A stretch of 5,818 nucleotides of DNA from CAVQGF01 sp045807945 (GCA_045807945.1 JBJMGI010000123.1:1-5818), one strand, 5' to 3'. Positions 1 through 5,154 are shown, numbered from the stretch's first letter. Program-made: numbers and translations. The notes: generated from the letters alone by a model not told the origin.

Positions 1-16
1 AACTTCTATCTACTTT

Positions 17-80
17 GTGAGATCACTCGGACTTGACCGAGCGTTTCCATCCCCCGCGCTTGCGCACAAGGGCATCTCAC
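17..80 (-). other. Three-way-junction fold in putative RNA leader
   Basis: An outer 7-base inverted repeat (GTGAGAT at 17-23 and ATCTCAC at 74-80) encloses two smaller hairpins: CTCGG/CCGAG at 26-30/37-41 with a 6-base loop, and GCG/CGC at 56-58/63-65 with a CTTG loop. Together they would form a compact three-way junction in RNA. The structure lies just downstream, in minus-strand sense, of the boxA-like element at 100-112, where rRNA leaders usually fold. The pairing is seen directly; the role in a leader transcript is inference. Confidence 0.3.
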
Positions 81-99
81 GACTGGCACGTTCAACCTG

Positions 100-112
100 T
101 TGTCAAAGACCA
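100..112 (-). promoter_or_regulatory. boxA-like antitermination element
   Basis: The minus strand reads TGGTCTTTGACAA. This matches the E. coli rRNA boxA core TGCTCTTTAACA at 10 of 12 positions. boxA in the nascent RNA binds NusB/NusE and protects long untranslated transcripts from Rho; it is typical of rRNA leaders and spacers and is also known upstream of some CRISPR arrays. Directly upstream in the transcript is a small hairpin (121-133), the order boxB then boxA seen in rRNA leaders. The protected RNA gene would lie beyond the left edge. The TTGACA within it could instead be a -35 box, but no -10 follows at 16-18 bases. Confidence 0.45.
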
Positions 113-120
113 TCCGCTCT

Positions 121-133
121 CCGCACTAGGCGG
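121..133 (-). other. boxB-like hairpin before boxA
   Basis: The minus strand reads CCGC-CTAGT-GCGG, a perfect 4-bp GC stem with a 5-base loop. It ends 8 bases before the boxA-like element. The position matches boxB in rRNA leaders, but the stem is short and could occur by chance. Confidence 0.3.
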
Positions 134-263
134 TGCGCTTCAGTCAGAACCACCGTCATAGACGATGTGTCCTCGAAACTTGGCGTCTCTTTCATCCTTA
201 CAGACCCGCACGCTCTACAGCGTCGCGTCGCCATTTCTGGCTTTTAGAGACGAACCTTTCAAA

Positions 264-291
264 CTTATCGCGAGCCTCTGCTGCTTGTCAA
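264..291 (-). promoter_or_regulatory. Putative sigma-70 promoter of leader transcript
   Basis: The minus strand has a perfect TTGACA -35 box (291-286), a 16-base spacer, and GATAAG (269-264), which matches TATAAT at the four central bases. A perfect -35 with a 16-base spacer is common in rRNA promoters. Transcription would run left, giving a leader of roughly 145 bases before the boxA-like element. A GC-rich inverted repeat lies immediately upstream at 292-316. No protein gene follows before the window edge. Confidence 0.4.
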
Positions 292-316
292 TGTACGGGG
301 AGTTACCCCCTGTGCA
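292..316. repeat. Imperfect inverted repeat upstream of promoter
   Basis: TGTACGGGG at 292-300 faces CCCCTGTGCA at 307-316. The arms pair with one mismatch and one bulged base around a 6-base centre. The repeat abuts the -35 box of the putative leftward promoter, so it could be an operator or a hairpin. No protein family can be assigned to it. Confidence 0.25.
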
Positions 317-407
317 TCGATCCACTCTCTCTGAACTTCAGAAGGAGGAGCACCGCTCGGCGACAGCTTGTTCCCGAGACGCGCACAAACGCGCCTCAAG
401 GTGAATA

Positions 408-658
408 TTAAAAAGACCTACTTAGGAGGTTGCTGCGTGGTGGAAGTCTACGAGACTTGCTTTACGCTCTAACCCTTCAGGATGCTCTGACCTCCCTGGG
501 AGGTCGTTCCTGAATGCAGTCCGCAGATTCAAGCCTGGGACCAACTTGGTGGCTAGTATATCAGATGCCGGGGAAACTTCAGGGATTCAAGAATTTCAGA
601 ACCACTTGGCTTCGGCTGGAACCCGACTACGACTACTTGCTTGCCACTGCTTATGTCG
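408..658 (-). ncRNA. Possible structured small RNA
   Basis: This stretch has no credible protein gene but a dense series of hairpins: 444-458 (AAGTCT/AGACTT, 3-base loop), 489-505 (GACCTCC/GGAGGTC, 3-base loop), 511-531 (7 bp with a 2-base bulge), 532-554 (AGCC and ACCA pairing with TGGT and GGCT, one 4-base bulge) and 602-619 (capped by TTCG on the plus strand). On the minus strand it is bracketed by a promoter-like TTGCGC-N17-TATAAA at 665-693 and by a weak hairpin plus five Ts at 410-430. This gives a transcript of about 250 bases. It matches no RNA family that I recognise. The hairpins are seen; the RNA gene and its strand are inferred. Confidence 0.28.
410..430 (-). terminator. Weak intrinsic-terminator-like site
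   Basis: In minus-strand sense ACCT (430-427) pairs with AGGT (419-416) around a 7-base loop, or alternatively CCTA with TAGG, followed after one base by TTTTT (414-410). The T-run is right but the stem has only 4 bp. It could end the putative small RNA or read-through from the redox operon. Confidence 0.27.
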
Positions 659-664
659 AGTTCT

Positions 665-693
665 TTTATACACCGGAACGCCAGTTCGCGCAA
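665..693 (-). promoter_or_regulatory. Putative promoter for the structured region
   Basis: The minus strand has TTGCGC (693-688), a 17-base spacer and TATAAA (670-665). The -10 box matches 5 of 6 and the -35 box 3 of 6. Transcription would start near 658 and run left into the hairpin-rich region. It is the best -10 element in the gap. Confidence 0.3.
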
Positions 694-704
694 CCCCTCG
701 GCCC

Positions 705-750
705 AAAAAACGGGTCCTGCACCGCTGGTTGTGCACACGTTTTTATGCAC
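705..750 (-). terminator. Hairpin and T-run downstream of the redox operon
   Basis: Just after the stop codon of the DsbA-like gene, in minus-strand sense, lies GTGCA-loop-TGCAC (750-746 with 735-731, 10-base loop). The same TGCAC can instead pair with GTGCA at 722-718 (8-base loop). Six Ts follow at 710-705. The T-run is 7 bases after the second hairpin, too far for a textbook intrinsic terminator, so this is a tentative end for the prx-dsbA-like transcript. Confidence 0.3.
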
Positions 751-771
751 CGAACAGCCTCTGATGGCCGG

Positions 772-1299
772 CTACGCGGCCCTTTGCAGCTCCTGCTGGA
801 GCGCATCCGCGAGATCCTCAACCGCTCCGTCGAAGCGCTCACCGTTGATGAAGAAGCTTGGTGTCCCGTTCACCCCGCTGCGCACGCCACCGGAGAAATC
901 GTGCCGCACTTTCGCCGCGAACTCGCCCGATCCCAACGCACTTCGCAGCGTCGGCTGCGATAGTCCGAGTTCTTCCGCGAGTTCCATATACAGGTCGATC
1001 CCCAGTTGCTCCTGATTTTCGTAAAGCAGATCGTGCATTTGCCAGAATTTGCCATGCGCGCCGGCGAACTCCGAGGTCTCGGCCGCGCTTGCAGCGTAGG
1101 GATGCATCTGCGTGAGCGGAAAATGGCGATAGACAAAGCGAAGCTGCTTTCCGAATTGCCGCTGCAGCTGTTTGATGAAGTGATGCGCGCGGCCGCAATG
1201 CGGACATTCGAAGTCTCCGTACTCGACCAGCGTTAGCGGCGCATCCGCGGGACCTTGCACGTGATCATGCGGCCCGATCGCTGTTCGCAACTTGCTCAT
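772..1299 (-). CDS. DsbA-family thiol-disulfide oxidoreductase, cytosolic type
   Basis: This 175-residue protein is a DsbA-like thioredoxin fold that exchanges disulfides with other proteins. The active site CPHC is at residues 32-35, in YGDFECPHCG, and the cis-proline loop GTP at 145-147; the helical insertion lies between them. The N-terminal stretch (GPHDHVQGPADAPLTLVEYG) resembles the DsbA domain found fused to the C-terminus of some NhaA antiporters, here standing alone. There is no signal peptide or membrane segment, so it should act in the cytosol. The ATG start is supported by AAAGGA (1312-1307) 7 bases upstream. It begins 35 bases inside the end of the peroxiredoxin gene, implying coupled translation. 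It may reduce or oxidise the peroxiredoxin or its targets; that partnership is inferred from position. Family assignment is secure, substrate unknown. Confidence 0.93.
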   Translation of the reverse strand: MSKLRTAIGPHDHVQGPADAPLTLVEYGDFECPHCGRAHHFIKQLQRQFGKQLRFVYRHFPLTQMHPYAASAAETSEFAGAHGKFWQMHDLLYENQEQLGIDLYMELAEELGLSQPTLRSALGSGEFAAKVRHDFSGGVRSGVNGTPSFFINGERFDGAVEDLADALQQELQRAA

Positions 1300-1780
1300 C
1301 GCCCTGTCCTTTCTTCTGTGCAGACAATCTGTCTAACGCGTCTAGGATTCCTTCTGCGCCGGGATTCACGCCGATGGGCGAGCAATAGCTCCAAAAGATC
1401 TTCCCTTCTTCGTCGATCACGAACAGCGCGCGCTCGGCGATCCCTTCCTTCTGGCGATAGGCCCCGTACTTTTTGGCGACTTCTCCCTTGGGCTCGAAAT
1501 CCGCCAGCAAAGGAAAATGAATGTTGTTGTGGCGCGCGTAAGCGGCGTGGCACCAGGCGCCGTCAACCGAGACCCCGAGGATGGTCGCTTGATGATTCTG
1601 AAATTCAGGAAGGATCTCGTTGAAGAGCGCGATCTCGGCGCCGCAGACCGGGCTCCAGTCCGCGGGATAAAAGACCAGGATCACGGGACGACCGCGCAGC
1701 TCGCTTAGCGAGAGCGTCTGGTCAGGAGTGACGTGCAAGGTGAAATCGGGGGCGGCAGTTCCCGGCGTAAGTGTGGACAT
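1265..1780 (-). CDS. Peroxiredoxin, AhpC/TSA family
   Basis: This 171-residue protein is a thiol peroxidase that reduces hydrogen peroxide and organic peroxides. The peroxidatic loop is FYPADWSPVCGAE at 37-49 with Cys46; the usual Thr of PxxxTxxC is Ser43, a tolerated change. The conserved active-site Arg is probably Arg117 (GIAERALFVID). Cys77 (DGAWCH) and Cys133 are candidates for the resolving cysteine, so a PrxQ/BCP-like or AhpE-like 2-Cys mechanism is possible; which one cannot be settled by eye. There is no signal peptide, so it is cytosolic. The ATG has GAGGA 6 bases upstream. It is the first gene of a pair with the DsbA-like gene, which starts before this one stops. A possible promoter is at 1833-1860. 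The family call is very secure. Confidence 0.95.
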   Translation of the reverse strand: MSTLTPGTAAPDFTLHVTPDQTLSLSELRGRPVILVFYPADWSPVCGAEIALFNEILPEFQNHQATILGVSVDGAWCHAAYARHNNIHFPLLADFEPKGEVAKKYGAYRQKEGIAERALFVIDEEGKIFWSYCSPIGVNPGAEGILDALDRLSAQKKGQGDEQVANSDRAA

Positions 1781-1832
1781 GGGAGTTCCTCGCTTCGAAA
1801 CCTCCCCATGAGATTCCTAACGCTGGCCCGCA

Positions 1833-1860
1833 GTTATCTACTTCCGCTCAAGGACGACAA
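1833..1860 (-). promoter_or_regulatory. Putative promoter of the peroxiredoxin operon
   Basis: The minus strand carries TTGTCG (1860-1855), a 16-base spacer and GATAAC (1838-1833), each matching the sigma-70 consensus at 4 of 6 positions. The start point would be about 45 bases before the peroxiredoxin ATG. It sits in the 105-base gap after the secreted NTF2-like gene, which is long enough for an independent promoter. No OxyR or PerR-type operator was recognised. Confidence 0.35.
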
Positions 1861-1885
1861 ACGACGACCCAAATAGTGGCCTTCT

Positions 1886-2536
1886 TCATTTCTTCTTCGC
1901 CGCGGCGCCTGCATCCGCAGCCGCCGTGCCCAGATACTTAGACGGGATCGGATGTCCTTTATCCTCACCCTGCCAATAGATGGTGAGCACCCACCAACGC
2001 TTGCCATCGTTGATGAGTTGAAACGAATTGATGCCACGCTGAAAGGGTTCTTTGTCAGTGTTGCTGTGGCGAGACTCGTAAACGCTCCACACCTCCGCCA
2101 TGTGGTCGAACTCCTCAACCTTGTTCGACACTGCGCGTTCAAAAAAACCTTCTTTCAGGAATATCGGGCGGCTGCGCTCGATGTAGTCCTCTACAGAAAC
2201 GCTACGGGCGCCGATGGTTCCATCCGGACGCCGCCCGCTAGGGATGAGCCGCGCGTCTTTATAAAACAGCGAGCGGAAGCGGTCCCAATCGCGATCGCCC
2301 TGTGGGCCGGAGATCACGTCATAAGTCGCAGCCATGATGTGCTCAATGGTGTCCACGTCGCTCGGTTTAGCTTCCGGCTGCTGCTTAGGAGCGACCGCCT
2401 CTCCTGCCTGCGCGTGGATCTCCGGTGGCTTCGCCTCGGGAGCTGGTTTTTGATCCTGCTGGGGTTTGGAATCTTGCGCCAAAGCCGTTGCCATTAAGGC
2501 AATCGCAAATAAAGTTAAAAAGAAAATCTTCCGCAT
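1886..2536 (-). CDS. Secreted NTF2/SnoaL-like protein, function unknown
   Basis: This 216-residue protein starts with a clear signal peptide: charged MRK, a hydrophobic core to about residue 17, and a signal peptidase I site ALA-Q after residue 20. There is no lipobox cysteine. Residues 21-60 are a low-complexity linker rich in Pro, Lys, Glu and Gln, with PEAKP twice (33-37, 54-58). Residues about 61-200 look like an NTF2-like cone fold (SnoaL/DUF4440 type): an opening helix, the DWDRFRSLFYKDARLIPS segment and the closing strands GINSFQLINDGKRWWVLTIYWQGE. The C-terminus is Ala/Lys-rich. Such domains bind small molecules or act as enzymes, but no catalytic residues can be named. AGGAG 6 bases before the ATG supports the start. 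It lies 27 bases after the upstream hypothetical gene, so the two are probably one operon. Confidence 0.85.
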   Translation of the reverse strand: MRKIFFLTLFAIALMATALAQDSKPQQDQKPAPEAKPPEIHAQAGEAVAPKQQPEAKPSDVDTIEHIMAATYDVISGPQGDRDWDRFRSLFYKDARLIPSGRRPDGTIGARSVSVEDYIERSRPIFLKEGFFERAVSNKVEEFDHMAEVWSVYESRHSNTDKEPFQRGINSFQLINDGKRWWVLTIYWQGEDKGHPIPSKYLGTAAADAGAAAKKK

Positions 2537-2563
2537 TCCGGTCTCCTATTCCTGCATGCTGCC

Positions 2564-2992
2564 TTACTGCACTCTTCCGCCGGGTTTTGACTCCAGGCGC
2601 GCTTTCACAGTTTTGTAGAAATCCCAAATGTTTTCCTGCGGACCCTCCGTCAATCTGCGGTTCACTTTCATCGAGGGAAACAGCTTCGAGCCGTTCACAT
2701 TCAAAGTGATTATCAAGAACTGCCCACCGGGATAATAATCAATGGTCCACTCGCCGCCCCAGCGGCGTCTCACGACTTCTCCCAAGTAGCCGCCCCACAT
2801 CTTAGACATCTCGTCGATGCTGGCGTCAGTGGCGCTTTCCGGCATCTCGGTCGAGAGATGGGTGAGTATCTCCTCCACCTTTTGCAAGCTGCTCTCGCTG
2901 AAGTCGAGCTCCACCTCGAAGCCCTCGCGACCCATCTTCACAGCTTCGTCGGCGAAGGCGAGCATCATGGCGGAGATGTCTTTCTGTTCCAT
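2564..2992 (-). CDS. Conserved hypothetical protein, small and soluble
   Basis: This protein of 142 residues (from the ATG at 2992) has no signal peptide or membrane segment. It has an N-terminal helical part (AFADEAVKMGREG, then the helix SLQKVEEILTHLSTEMPE), a central motif MWGGYLGEVVRRRWGGEW followed by the strand FLIITLNVNG, and a C-terminal FPSMKVNRRLTEGPQENIWDFY. The WGGYLGEVVRR...GGEW pattern resembles small bacterial proteins of unknown function (possibly DUF3806-like, from memory only). A GTG at 3031 in the same frame would add 13 residues; neither start has a convincing ribosome-binding site. I prefer the ATG because the extra residues look non-conserved. It is followed after 27 bases by the secreted NTF2-like gene and diverges from the small plus-strand gene. 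I do not know its function. Confidence 0.8.
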   Translation of the reverse strand: MEQKDISAMMLAFADEAVKMGREGFEVELDFSESSLQKVEEILTHLSTEMPESATDASIDEMSKMWGGYLGEVVRRRWGGEWTIDYYPGGQFLIITLNVNGSKLFPSMKVNRRLTEGPQENIWDFYKTVKARLESKPGGRVQ

Positions 2993-3124
2993 AAGCTTAT
3001 GCGATTCCGATTTGCGCAATCCAGAATACACGCGCTATCGGCAGCTCTGCATTTTGCCTTCTCGCGTGGCAGCCCAAGCCGGGATGAAGGATTCCAATAG
3101 CGAAAACCCCGAAGGAGTCACAGT

Positions 3125-3427
3125 ATGGCCAGCAAAAATTCAGGAAAGAAATCGCAATCTTCTTCGCGCTCCGGCGGCTCCGGCCGTTCCCGCGGAAATG
3201 ACTTCCCGCTCGATAACAACACTTATAATGTGATCACGGTTATCCACGAAAAATCCAAAGGGCTGGAAGCGTTCGACGAGTATCTGCAGGACGCTGACGA
3301 GGAACTGCGGGAGATCCTGCAGGAGATCCGCGAGCAGGACACGCGCGCTATCGAGCAGTTGCAGGAGCATCTGCGCATGCTGATGGGCGGCGAAGGCGCG
3401 GAGTCGGAAGACGAAGAAGCAGCTTAG
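3125..3427 (+). CDS. Small charged helical protein, function unknown
   Basis: This 100-residue protein is the only plus-strand gene. Residues 1-26 are a basic, Ser/Gly/Lys/Arg-rich disordered tail. Residues 33-87 form two probable amphipathic helices: TYNVITVIHEKSKGLEAFDEYLQDA and, after a short turn, DEELREILQEIREQDTRAIEQLQEHLRMLM. The end (GGEGAESEDEEAA) is strongly acidic. The helical core resembles small hypothetical proteins with a 'YNxxSVLYHxLxGAExYxxY...ELxxFFxExQEED' pattern, perhaps a minimal ferritin-like or four-helix-forming unit; that likeness is from memory. It is probably cytosolic. GAAGGAG at 3111-3117, 7 bases before the ATG, fixes the start. It ends in a strong terminator at 3443-3478, so it is a single-gene unit. 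No promoter stood out in the 3032-3110 gap. Confidence 0.82.
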   Translation: MASKNSGKKSQSSSRSGGSGRSRGNDFPLDNNTYNVITVIHEKSKGLEAFDEYLQDADEELREILQEIREQDTRAIEQLQEHLRMLMGGEGAESEDEEAA

Positions 3428-3442
3428 TTTTGCACGACAACG

Positions 3443-3478
3443 ATTCGGTGAGGGCCACGCGTCTTCACCGGATTTTTT
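3443..3478 (+). terminator. Strong intrinsic terminator
   Basis: CGGTGAGGGC (3446-3455) pairs with GTCTTCACCG (3461-3470) to give a 10-bp stem with two G-U pairs and a 5-base loop; weaker pairs extend it at the base. Six Ts follow at 3473-3478. It ends transcription of the small helical-protein gene 16 bases after its stop codon. The T-run overlaps the stop codon of the converging transporter gene. In the minus direction the hairpin is not followed by a T-run, so it works mainly one way. Confidence 0.85.
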
Positions 3479-4808
3479 ATGTCCACCCGAAGAGCTTCGC
3501 GCAGAGAAAGATCACATTGGCAACCAGCATCCCGCCTACGGCGCCGCCCAGCCAGAAATTCTGCCAGATGGAGTTCGTTGTCTTCATGATGCGGCGGTCA
3601 TTCGATATCCAGAGAATGAAAAAGAGAATAGGCACGATGAAGATACCGGCCAGCACCTGCGACCAGAAGAGTGTTTTCACCGTATTCACGCTGAAGTAAT
3701 TCACGATCACTGCGATCAGCAGCACGATGCAGATGAGCACGAAGAACCGGCGCGCCTCCCAAGGCGGCTTGTTCAAACCGTAATCCCAATTCGCTGCTTC
3801 GGAGATGCTGAAACACAGTGAAGCCACCAGGATCGGCAACGCGACTAGTCCCGAACCGATGATTCCGAGCGAGAACAGGATTGGCCCAATCGCACCCAGC
3901 GGGGCCAATGCGCCGGCTGCCTCGCGGGTAGTCATCAGCGTTGGATCCGCGACCTGCATGCGCGAGGCGGCGAGGATCACCGATAGCGAGACCAGGCATG
4001 CGACGACGCATCCGATCTGCGCTTCAACATCGTGAAAGCTTTTTGCTTCGCGCTTCGTGCTCGTCTGCCATACCACGACGTCTGGCGTGAGCAGCGAACC
4101 GAAGACCGCGATCACCGCCATCAGATATCCGCCGGTCAGGACAGACTTGCCTGAAGTCAGCGGGTGAACGGCCGCGGGCGGTGCCCCGGTGGCGAGTAAT
4201 CCGGCAGCCACATAAGAGAAGAGGAACAGCGCCAACAGCGAAAGGGTGGGATTCACGCGACGATATCCCGCGAGCGTGAGGATGTACCACACCACGAACG
4301 CGACCACCGCGGGGAAAAATCGTGCCGGCTGATTCAGTACGATGGAAAATGCGTCGCTCACCGCCATGAGGTCGGCAACGATCATCGTGACGTTCACGGC
4401 GACCATTAACGACGCGATCACGACTGCGACGGTCACACCGAAATGGTCGCGGATGAGTTTTATGAGTCCGAGCCGCGTTTCGTGTCCAATGCGGGCAGCC
4501 ACACCGAACACCGACTGCAGGATGGGGATACAAAAGATAACGACGAATGCGACCGAGGTTCCAAATGAGGCGCCGGCGACCGTTGCCGTCAGCACCGCAG
4601 CAGGATCAAGGTCAGCTGCTCCGGCGATGATCCCAGGCAAGGCGCGCTCACCTAGTCCAGTTCCCGCGAGACCGCCGTGCGAGAGAACAGAATGTTGCTG
4701 CTCGGGAAACGATAGCACTCTGCCGCGGTGTTCGGCAGTGCCCTCCCGCGGCCGCGGGTTGATATGAAAGATCCTCTTGCGCAGCTCACCGAATCTTGGG
4801 AAGTTCAC
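3477..4808 (-). CDS. Nramp-family metal ion transporter, divergent
   Basis: This 443-residue inner-membrane protein fits the Nramp (SLC11/MntH) fold with 11 likely helices, near 57-79, 84-104, 125-149, 164-182, 188-207, 226-247, 263-281, 300-335, 354-372, 380-401 and 417-440. Helix 1 carries ALPGIIAGAADLDPAAV, where Nramp has DPGN: Asp68 and Pro69 are kept but Ala71 replaces the metal-binding Asn. Helix 6 has GSLLTPDVVVWQTS (237-250) where Nramp has AxxMPHxxxLHS: Thr241 replaces the metal-binding Met and Asp243 the His. Metal choice is therefore probably not that of a classical Mn/Fe importer. The start is GTG, with AAGGGA 7 bases upstream; about 50 polar residues precede helix 1. It overlaps the upstream membrane-protein gene by 23 bases, so translation is likely coupled. 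Family is fairly sure; substrate is not. Confidence 0.88.
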   Translation of the reverse strand: MNFPRFGELRKRIFHINPRPREGTAEHRGRVLSFPEQQHSVLSHGGLAGTGLGERALPGIIAGAADLDPAAVLTATVAGASFGTSVAFVVIFCIPILQSVFGVAARIGHETRLGLIKLIRDHFGVTVAVVIASLMVAVNVTMIVADLMAVSDAFSIVLNQPARFFPAVVAFVVWYILTLAGYRRVNPTLSLLALFLFSYVAAGLLATGAPPAAVHPLTSGKSVLTGGYLMAVIAVFGSLLTPDVVVWQTSTKREAKSFHDVEAQIGCVVACLVSLSVILAASRMQVADPTLMTTREAAGALAPLGAIGPILFSLGIIGSGLVALPILVASLCFSISEAANWDYGLNKPPWEARRFFVLICIVLLIAVIVNYFSVNTVKTLFWSQVLAGIFIVPILFFILWISNDRRIMKTTNSIWQNFWLGGAVGGMLVANVIFLCAKLFGWT

Positions 4809-5154
4809 TCTTCAATCCCTTCTCGATGTCGCGCTCACGCAAAAGACGGAAAGGCTTCCAGTAGGTGATGATCCCGTATGCAGCGATGGCGGCCAACAGC
4901 AGTCCGCTGCTTACATCAAGGAAGAGGTTGGAGACACCCGTATCGGCGATCTTCAGTAGCACTTCCACATTTTTTCGGGTGAGCGCGAAGGCCAGCGCCA
5001 GAGTGATCATGCCAATGCCGGCTAGCAATCCGGTCACGTTCTTGGCCCACTTGCCGCGCGAGTGATACTCGGCGAAGAGCTTGGAGCCATAGACGGCCAA
5101 GCCCAGGATCAGGAGAAAATTTCCGACAACCTCGATGGAATAACGGAACCCCAC
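4786..5154 (-). CDS. Small three-helix membrane protein, function unknown
   Basis: This 122-residue protein has three likely membrane helices, near residues 9-27, 39-59 and 78-98. A basic loop (HSRGKWAK, 31-38) between the first two and a strongly basic C-terminal tail (YWKPFRLLRERDIEKGLKSELPK, given in part: WKPFRLLRER) point to both facing the cytosol. It has no motif I recognise. The start is GTG with only a weak AGG-type site upstream; the next Met is at residue 49, inside helix 2, so the GTG is the sensible start. It begins 81 bases after the HD-GYP gene and its last 23 bases overlap the Nramp-like gene. The overlap suggests co-expression with the transporter, perhaps as an accessory subunit; that role is inferred from position alone. 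Confidence 0.75.
   Translation of the reverse strand: MGFRYSIEVVGNFLLILGLAVYGSKLFAEYHSRGKWAKNVTGLLAGIGMITLALAFALTRKNVEVLLKIADTGVSNLFLDVSSGLLLAAIAAYGIITYWKPFRLLRERDIEKGLKSELPKIR
4816..4821 (-). promoter_or_regulatory. Ribosome-binding site that fixes the transporter GTG start
   Basis: The minus strand reads AAGGGA, 7 bases before the GTG at 4808. No ATG occurs in frame until residue 135, inside the membrane domain, and the GTG at residue 31 lacks such a site. This site lies within the upstream gene's coding sequence, as expected for coupled translation. Confidence 0.6.

Noticed and set aside
17..411. Three overlapping plus-strand open frames near the left end
   Set aside because: Their products are Arg/Ser-rich with no domain, they lack ribosome-binding sites, and the region carries non-coding signals on the other strand.
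553..750. Minus-strand open frame of 65 codons downstream of the DsbA-like gene
   Set aside because: It has no ribosome-binding site and no recognisable domain, and it lies across hairpins and the putative promoter at 665-693. The composition is not protein-like at its start.
1..771. tRNA, tmRNA, SRP RNA or RNase P RNA in the gene-free region
   Set aside because: No T-loop motif, CCA-ended acceptor stem or signature core of these RNAs was found on either strand by eye.
514..963. Plus-strand open frame of 149 codons
   Set aside because: It runs antisense through the end of the DsbA-like gene, has no ribosome-binding site, and its product has no recognisable domain. It is a shadow in GC-rich DNA.
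1952..2497. Plus-strand open frame of 181 codons
   Set aside because: It is antisense to the NTF2-like gene, which has a clear signal peptide and ribosome-binding site. The plus-strand product shows no domain.
4745..4758. Perfect 14-base palindrome CCCGCGGCCGCGGG, with an 11-base match at 5223-5233
   Set aside because: It lies within coding sequence of the transporter, and the matching site lacks the full symmetry. GC-rich sequence makes such matches likely by chance.
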